Assembly (NCBI RefSeq): GCF_001610835.1
Contig: NZ_CP011270.1
Span: 62,001 to 126,000, forward strand
Direction: 5' to 3'
DNA: 64,000 nucleotides
DNA from: Planctomyces sp. SH-PL14
GTDB taxonomy: Bacteria; Planctomycetota; Planctomycetia; Planctomycetales; Planctomycetaceae
The notes beneath the pieces were generated by a model. It made no database searches. It was not told where the DNA came from and saw only the letters and a program-made list of their open reading frames with translations. Shown in pieces: positions 60,758 to 64,000 of the stretch. How positions within the stretch are numbered: the first letter of the stretch is position 1; every line of letters starts with the position of its first letter. The translations under genes were made by a program, and so were the position numbers.

Positions 60758-60866
60758 GGTCCCAGTCTCCCGAGGTGGTCGCACGGACCTCGAGAGACTG
60801 GGCCAATCCTCAGTGCGTCATGCACTTACCAACACCGGAGTTCCCAACTCCAGTCGCCAGGGAGAG
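60758..60866 (-). ncRNA. Structured RNA element, amt2 3' region, copy 4
   Basis: This copy starts 12 nt after the amt2 stop codon. It is almost identical to copy 2: TCTCCCTGGCGAC, hairpin GGAGTT/AACTCC, GTGTTGGT, hairpin AGTGC/GCACT, and terminal hairpin CCCAGTCTCTCGAGGT/ACCTCGGGAGACTGGG with only one G-U pair. It lies 215 nt before copy 3 and shows the same order and spacing relative to the gene as copy 2 does for amt1. Confidence 0.6.
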
Positions 60867-60878
60867 AACACTTGTCTT

Positions 60879-62381
60879 TCAGCCGTGGGAAGCCGTGTGG
60901 ATCAGCGGCTTGGCCAGGAAGTTCGGGTAGCACTCGTTGCCGTGTTCGCCGACATCGAGACCTTCGAATTCCTCTTCCGAGGTGACCCGGATTCCCATCG
61001 TGATCTTGAGGACCAGGAAGATGACCAGCGAGGTGGCGAACGACCAGACGCCGACCGCCCCGATCCCCTTGAGCTGAACCATGAGCTGATCCATCATCGT
61101 CCACTTGTCGGCGGGGATCACGGCCCCGGACGAATCGACCGGCGGAAGGGCCGCGATCGTGGAGGCGATGTCGTAGTTGTAGAACAGGGCGACGGCCAGC
61201 GTTCCAAAGACACCGTTGAGCAGGTGCACCGACAGAGCCCCCACCGGGTCGTCAATCTTCAACTTGTCGAAGAACAGCACACCTACGACCGCCAGCGCAC
61301 CGCCGATCGCACCGACGATTGCCGCCGACTGGATGGTGATGAAGGCACACGGAGCAGTCACGGCCACAAGGCCAGCGAGGCACCCGTTGAGGATCATGCT
61401 GAGGTCCGGTTTGCCGAGAAGGACCCAGGCCACCACCAGAGCGGCGAGAGACCCCGTGCAGGCACCCATATTGGTTGCGACGAGGACATGGCTGATCGCC
61501 TTGCCGTCGCCGACCGACATCGTCGAGCCCGGATTGAATCCGAACCAGCCGAGCCACAGGATGAACACGCCGAGTGAAGCCGACGTCAGGCTGTGACCAG
61601 GAATCGGAATGACCTTGCCATCCTTCGCGTACTTGCCGATGCGGGGCCCCAGGACCAAGATCCCGGCCAGGGCCGCCCAGCCTCCCACGGAGTGAACCAC
61701 CGTGCAGCCGGCGAAGTCGCGGAAGTTGTTCGCTCCCAGGAACCCGCCCCCCCAGATCCAGTGACCGCTGATCGGGTAGACGAAGGCGACGAGGATGAAG
61801 CTGAAAATCAGAAACGCCATGAACTTGATTCGCTCGGCCACCGCCCCGGACACGATCGTGGCGGCAGTCCCGGCGAACACGGTCTGGAAGAAGAACTTGG
61901 CCCAGAACGGGACCGGGGTCCAGTTGATCGCGCCGTAAACGCCCTTGTACTCCTCGGTCGAGAACGGGTTCATCGCCGCGTAGGCGGAACCGAGAGCCGG
62001 CGAGTTGTCTTCACCCGCGGCAAAGAACAGCCCCTGCTGGCCGTAGTACGGGGTTCCATCGCCGAACATCAGGCCCCAGCCGATCACCCAGAACGAGAGG
62101 GCGGACGCGGCGAAGACGATGAAATTCTTGGCGAGGATGTTCGTGCAGTTCTTCGCCTGGCACAGACCGCTCTCCACGAGAGCGAATCCGGCGTTCATCC
62201 AGAACACGAGCATGCCGGCGATAAGAACCCACATCGTGTCCATGCCGATGCGGAGAGACGACGAATTCGAAGTCAGAGAGGCCAGGGGGTCCGCCGGCGG
62301 CGTCTCCTGGGCCAGCCCCGAACTGGCCGCTAACGACCAAAGGAATACGGTACATAGAGCGAGCGCGCACGATCTCCACAT
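60879..62381 (-). CDS. amt: ammonium transporter (Amt family), second copy
   Basis: The 500-residue protein has a signal peptide (~1-24) and no Ala/Pro linker, then eleven membrane helices. Pore markers are ALVESGLCQAKN, CTVVHSVGGW (first pore His) and SVHLLNGVFG (second pore His); the C-terminus carries EGLDVGEHGNECYP. It conducts ammonium. It is on the same strand as the first amt gene, about 590 bp upstream of it. A sigma-54-type sequence lies about 143 bp upstream of the ATG, and RNA copies 4 and 3 follow its stop. Confidence 0.92.
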   Translation of the reverse strand: MWRSCALALCTVFLWSLAASSGLAQETPPADPLASLTSNSSSLRIGMDTMWVLIAGMLVFWMNAGFALVESGLCQAKNCTNILAKNFIVFAASALSFWVIGWGLMFGDGTPYYGQQGLFFAAGEDNSPALGSAYAAMNPFSTEEYKGVYGAINWTPVPFWAKFFFQTVFAGTAATIVSGAVAERIKFMAFLIFSFILVAFVYPISGHWIWGGGFLGANNFRDFAGCTVVHSVGGWAALAGILVLGPRIGKYAKDGKVIPIPGHSLTSASLGVFILWLGWFGFNPGSTMSVGDGKAISHVLVATNMGACTGSLAALVVAWVLLGKPDLSMILNGCLAGLVAVTAPCAFITIQSAAIVGAIGGALAVVGVLFFDKLKIDDPVGALSVHLLNGVFGTLAVALFYNYDIASTIAALPPVDSSGAVIPADKWTMMDQLMVQLKGIGAVGVWSFATSLVIFLVLKITMGIRVTSEEEFEGLDVGEHGNECYPNFLAKPLIHTASHG

Positions 62382-62895
62382 CGATTCTTACCCCACTGTT
62401 TTCAGACAGGATGCCAAAACAAAAGCAGCGACAGCCTCCCACTGCACCGCTCAGGAAGCTTGCGAAACGAGAAAAGCCATTGGCTCCAAGCCGCCGGACA
62501 TCAAGTCAGGTAAAACCCGTCATAACATTCCGCATGCCAAATTGCGTTCGTTTGAAATTTGCGCGGAATTCAAGGTTTTTCTAAAGCCTCGTGCTTTCTG
62601 GCCCAACGGCGACACGACCGACCGCTCACAAACCGGGCACAAGTCGCTTGGGTCTGCAGCAATCACCTGACGTTGCCGGAGATTTTTCCTGACGCGCGGG
62701 GGAAGGTCGATCAGGTGGCCGCAGGTCCCGGCAAACCAGCCACATCGCACGCTGAAAATGGACGTTACGTCCAACTCAACATTTTCTGCGGGAGATCGTG
62801 TCGATTTCCCGCCGAGCCGAGCGACGCTCTGGTGACAACGCCGGCAAACATCAGCGGCGAACCACCTCAACAGTCATTCGATCGGAGCTTCGGAC
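62382..62895. other. Intergenic region between amt2 and the YciI gene
   Basis: These 514 bp separate two divergent genes. The only feature I can name is the sigma-54-type sequence at 62524-62539; the first part is A/T-richer than the surroundings and probably holds enhancer-binding sites for amt2. A 116-codon frame on the minus strand (62520-62870) has Cys pairs (CRRC, CPVC) but no family match or start signal, so I do not call it. Confidence 0.5.
62524..62539 (-). promoter_or_regulatory. Sigma-54-type -24/-12 promoter for amt2
   Basis: The minus strand reads TGGCATGCGGAATGTT, identical at 13 of 16 positions to the amt1 site. It keeps the GG of the -24 box and the 10-nt spacing to the -12 box, and again has T for the final C. 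It lies about 143 bp upstream of the amt2 ATG, which leaves a leader of about 130 nt. Confidence 0.55.
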
Positions 62896-63330
62896 ATGCG
62901 AGTTATGGTCATCATCAAGGCGGACAAGGACAGCGAAGCGGGCGTCATGCCGAACACCGAGCTGCTGACCCAGATGGGGCAGTTCAACGAGGAACTCGTC
63001 AAGGCGGGCGTGATGCTCGCAGGCGAAGGCCTGCACCCCAGCTCGAAGGGGGCCCGCGTCCGGTTCTCCGGAAAGGAACGAACCGTGATCGACGGGCCGT
63101 TCGCAGAGACCAAGGAGCTGATCGCCGGATTCTGGCTCTGGCAGGTCCGCTCGATGGCGGAAGCGATCGAGTGGCTCAAGCGGTGCCCCAACCCGATGGA
63201 GGGAACGTCGGAGGTCGAGATCCGCCCGGTCTTCGAGATGGAAGACTTCGGCGAAGCGATGTCCCCCGAGCTCCGCGACCAAGAGGACCGCCTCCGCACG
63301 GAGATCACCGCTCAGCAGCAGAAGAAGTAG
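62896..63330 (+). CDS. YciI-related protein (DGPF domain)
   Basis: The 144-residue protein has the family's MRVMVIIKADKDSEAG start, the conserved IDGPFAETKELIAGFWLW block (which names the DGPF domain) and the closing EIRPVFEMEDF. YciI-related proteins are small cytosolic proteins, often encoded beside ECF sigma factors and SRPBCC proteins; the function is unproven. ATG 62896 begins the conserved start. An SRPBCC gene follows 107 bp downstream on the same strand, which fits the usual neighbourhood, though no sigma-factor gene is seen in this window. Confidence 0.85.
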   Translation: MRVMVIIKADKDSEAGVMPNTELLTQMGQFNEELVKAGVMLAGEGLHPSSKGARVRFSGKERTVIDGPFAETKELIAGFWLWQVRSMAEAIEWLKRCPNPMEGTSEVEIRPVFEMEDFGEAMSPELRDQEDRLRTEITAQQQKK

Positions 63331-63437
63331 CGGAACGGTTGAAACCAGAGCCGCGGCCGGACCGGGGCTGTTGCCTCGAACGCGGCGGAACGTCCTTTCC
63401 CTTTCCTCTCGACCTCAACGTCGCTCAGGAGTCAGTC

Positions 63438-63977
63438 ATGCTCAAGATCCTGTTGATTGTCGCGGCAGTGATTGCCGTTCTGCTCGTCACGACACTCGTC
63501 CTGGCCGCTACGAAGCCGGACATCTTCGAGGTCCGGCGGACGGCGGCCATCAAGGCCCCGCCGGAAAAGATCGCGGCGGTCATCGAGGACTTTCAGACCT
63601 GGGGCCAATGGTCCCCCTACGAGAAAGTCGATCCGGACATGAAGCGGACCTACTCCGGGGCGCAGGCGGGCCGGGGGGCCGTTTATGAATGGGACGGAGA
63701 CAACAACATCGGGGCGGGACGGATGGAGATCGTGGAGGCCTCTCCGAAGGGGGTCGGAATCGACTTCCGGATGTCGCGGCCCATGACCTGCCACAACGAA
63801 ATCGCCTTCACGCTCGAGCCGGCGGGCGACTCAACGAACGTCACCTGGATGATGCGCGGTCCGAACACCTACTTCGGGAAGCTGATCCAGACGTTCATCA
63901 GCATGGAGCGGATGGTCGGCAGCCAGCAGGAAGAAGGGCTGCAGAACCTCAAGACGCTCCTCGAAGGCTCCAAGTAA
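63438..63977 (+). CDS. SRPBCC-family protein with N-terminal membrane segment
   Basis: The 179-residue protein has one N-terminal membrane segment (residues ~3-23, LLIVAAVIAVLLVTTLVLAA) and a SRPBCC/START-like lipid- or ligand-binding domain (~30-175), recognisable from VRRTAAIKAPPEKIAAVIEDF, FQTWGQWSPYEKVD and TWMMRGPN. The domain is probably exported or membrane-tethered; the ligand is unknown. ATG 63438 begins the membrane segment; a long upstream frame extension is read-through. It follows the YciI gene by 107 bp and they may be co-transcribed. Confidence 0.85.
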   Translation: MLKILLIVAAVIAVLLVTTLVLAATKPDIFEVRRTAAIKAPPEKIAAVIEDFQTWGQWSPYEKVDPDMKRTYSGAQAGRGAVYEWDGDNNIGAGRMEIVEASPKGVGIDFRMSRPMTCHNEIAFTLEPAGDSTNVTWMMRGPNTYFGKLIQTFISMERMVGSQQEEGLQNLKTLLEGSK

Positions 63978-64000
63978 CCCGCGGCCGGCCGGCGGCGTCC

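Noticed and set aside
58381-60866. The four amt-linked repeats as a CRISPR array
   Set aside because: Only four copies exist, spaced 215 nt to 2 kb apart, with structured stems and no equal-length unique spacers; no cas gene is present.
62520-62870. 116-codon minus-strand frame with Cys pairs upstream of amt2
   Set aside because: It has no ribosome-binding sequence or family match and overlaps the amt2 promoter region; probably non-coding.

Overview
The window is a GC-rich bacterial chromosome segment from a planctomycete, most likely a member of the Planctomycetaceae; the genus cannot be fixed from sequence alone. The assignment rests on a PSCyt1/DUF1549/DUF1553 plus DUF1501 gene pair, a very long secretin-like protein with four N1-type domains, a zinc-ribbon/proline-rich membrane protein, and a secreted protein with the CPFCSAPS N-terminal motif. 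Genes are mostly short transcription units on both strands, with no phage, insertion sequence or CRISPR array.

Layout. 1-10.4 kb: an edge-cut CDS, a prenyltransferase/squalene-oxidase-repeat protein, a D-threonine-aldolase/D-serine-dehydratase-like enzyme, an MtfA-type peptidase, two GT-C-like membrane proteins (TMTC/TPR and DUF2079), a Uma2 protein and an alpha/beta hydrolase. 10.6-18.6 kb: a secreted protein, pyrF behind a terminator-like hairpin, another polytopic membrane protein, and a three-gene cluster ending in a CpaB/SAF-like protein. 18.6-30.1 kb: ribF, purA, a membrane protein, a sterol-desaturase-family protein, a uronate pair (GH88-like hydrolase plus UxaE-like epimerase), yraN, a coiled-coil protein, DUF456 and an aminotransferase. 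30.5-42.2 kb: rhodanese, DUF1501 and DUF1553 proteins, an S9 peptidase, a PA14 protein, an HlyD-like protein, grpE and a lipoprotein. 42.3-57.9 kb: secretin, trigger factor, tRNA-Gly, a secreted protein, a Gfo/Idh/MocA oxidoreductase, metX, a zinc-ribbon protein, an FG-GAP protein, rhomboid and truA. 58-64 kb: two ammonium transporters, then a YciI and SRPBCC pair.

Two families of structured non-coding sequence stand out. (i) Eight copies of a dispersed element of about 300-325 bp (2716, 6293, 16067, 30217, 38051, 51857, 54280, 57999). Seven lie downstream of a gene on the same strand, six of them starting 5-25 bp after its stop codon. Each full copy has several hairpins whose loops change while stems are kept, and whose stem differences are G-U wobbles on one strand, as expected of a transcribed RNA. 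(ii) A structured element of about 110 nt occurs as a pair just downstream of each of the two ammonium-transporter genes, with covarying stems and a terminator-like final hairpin. Both transporter genes are also preceded by near-identical sigma-54-type -24/-12 sequences, so they are probably a nitrogen-controlled locus whose 3' ends carry an RNA element that I do not recognise.
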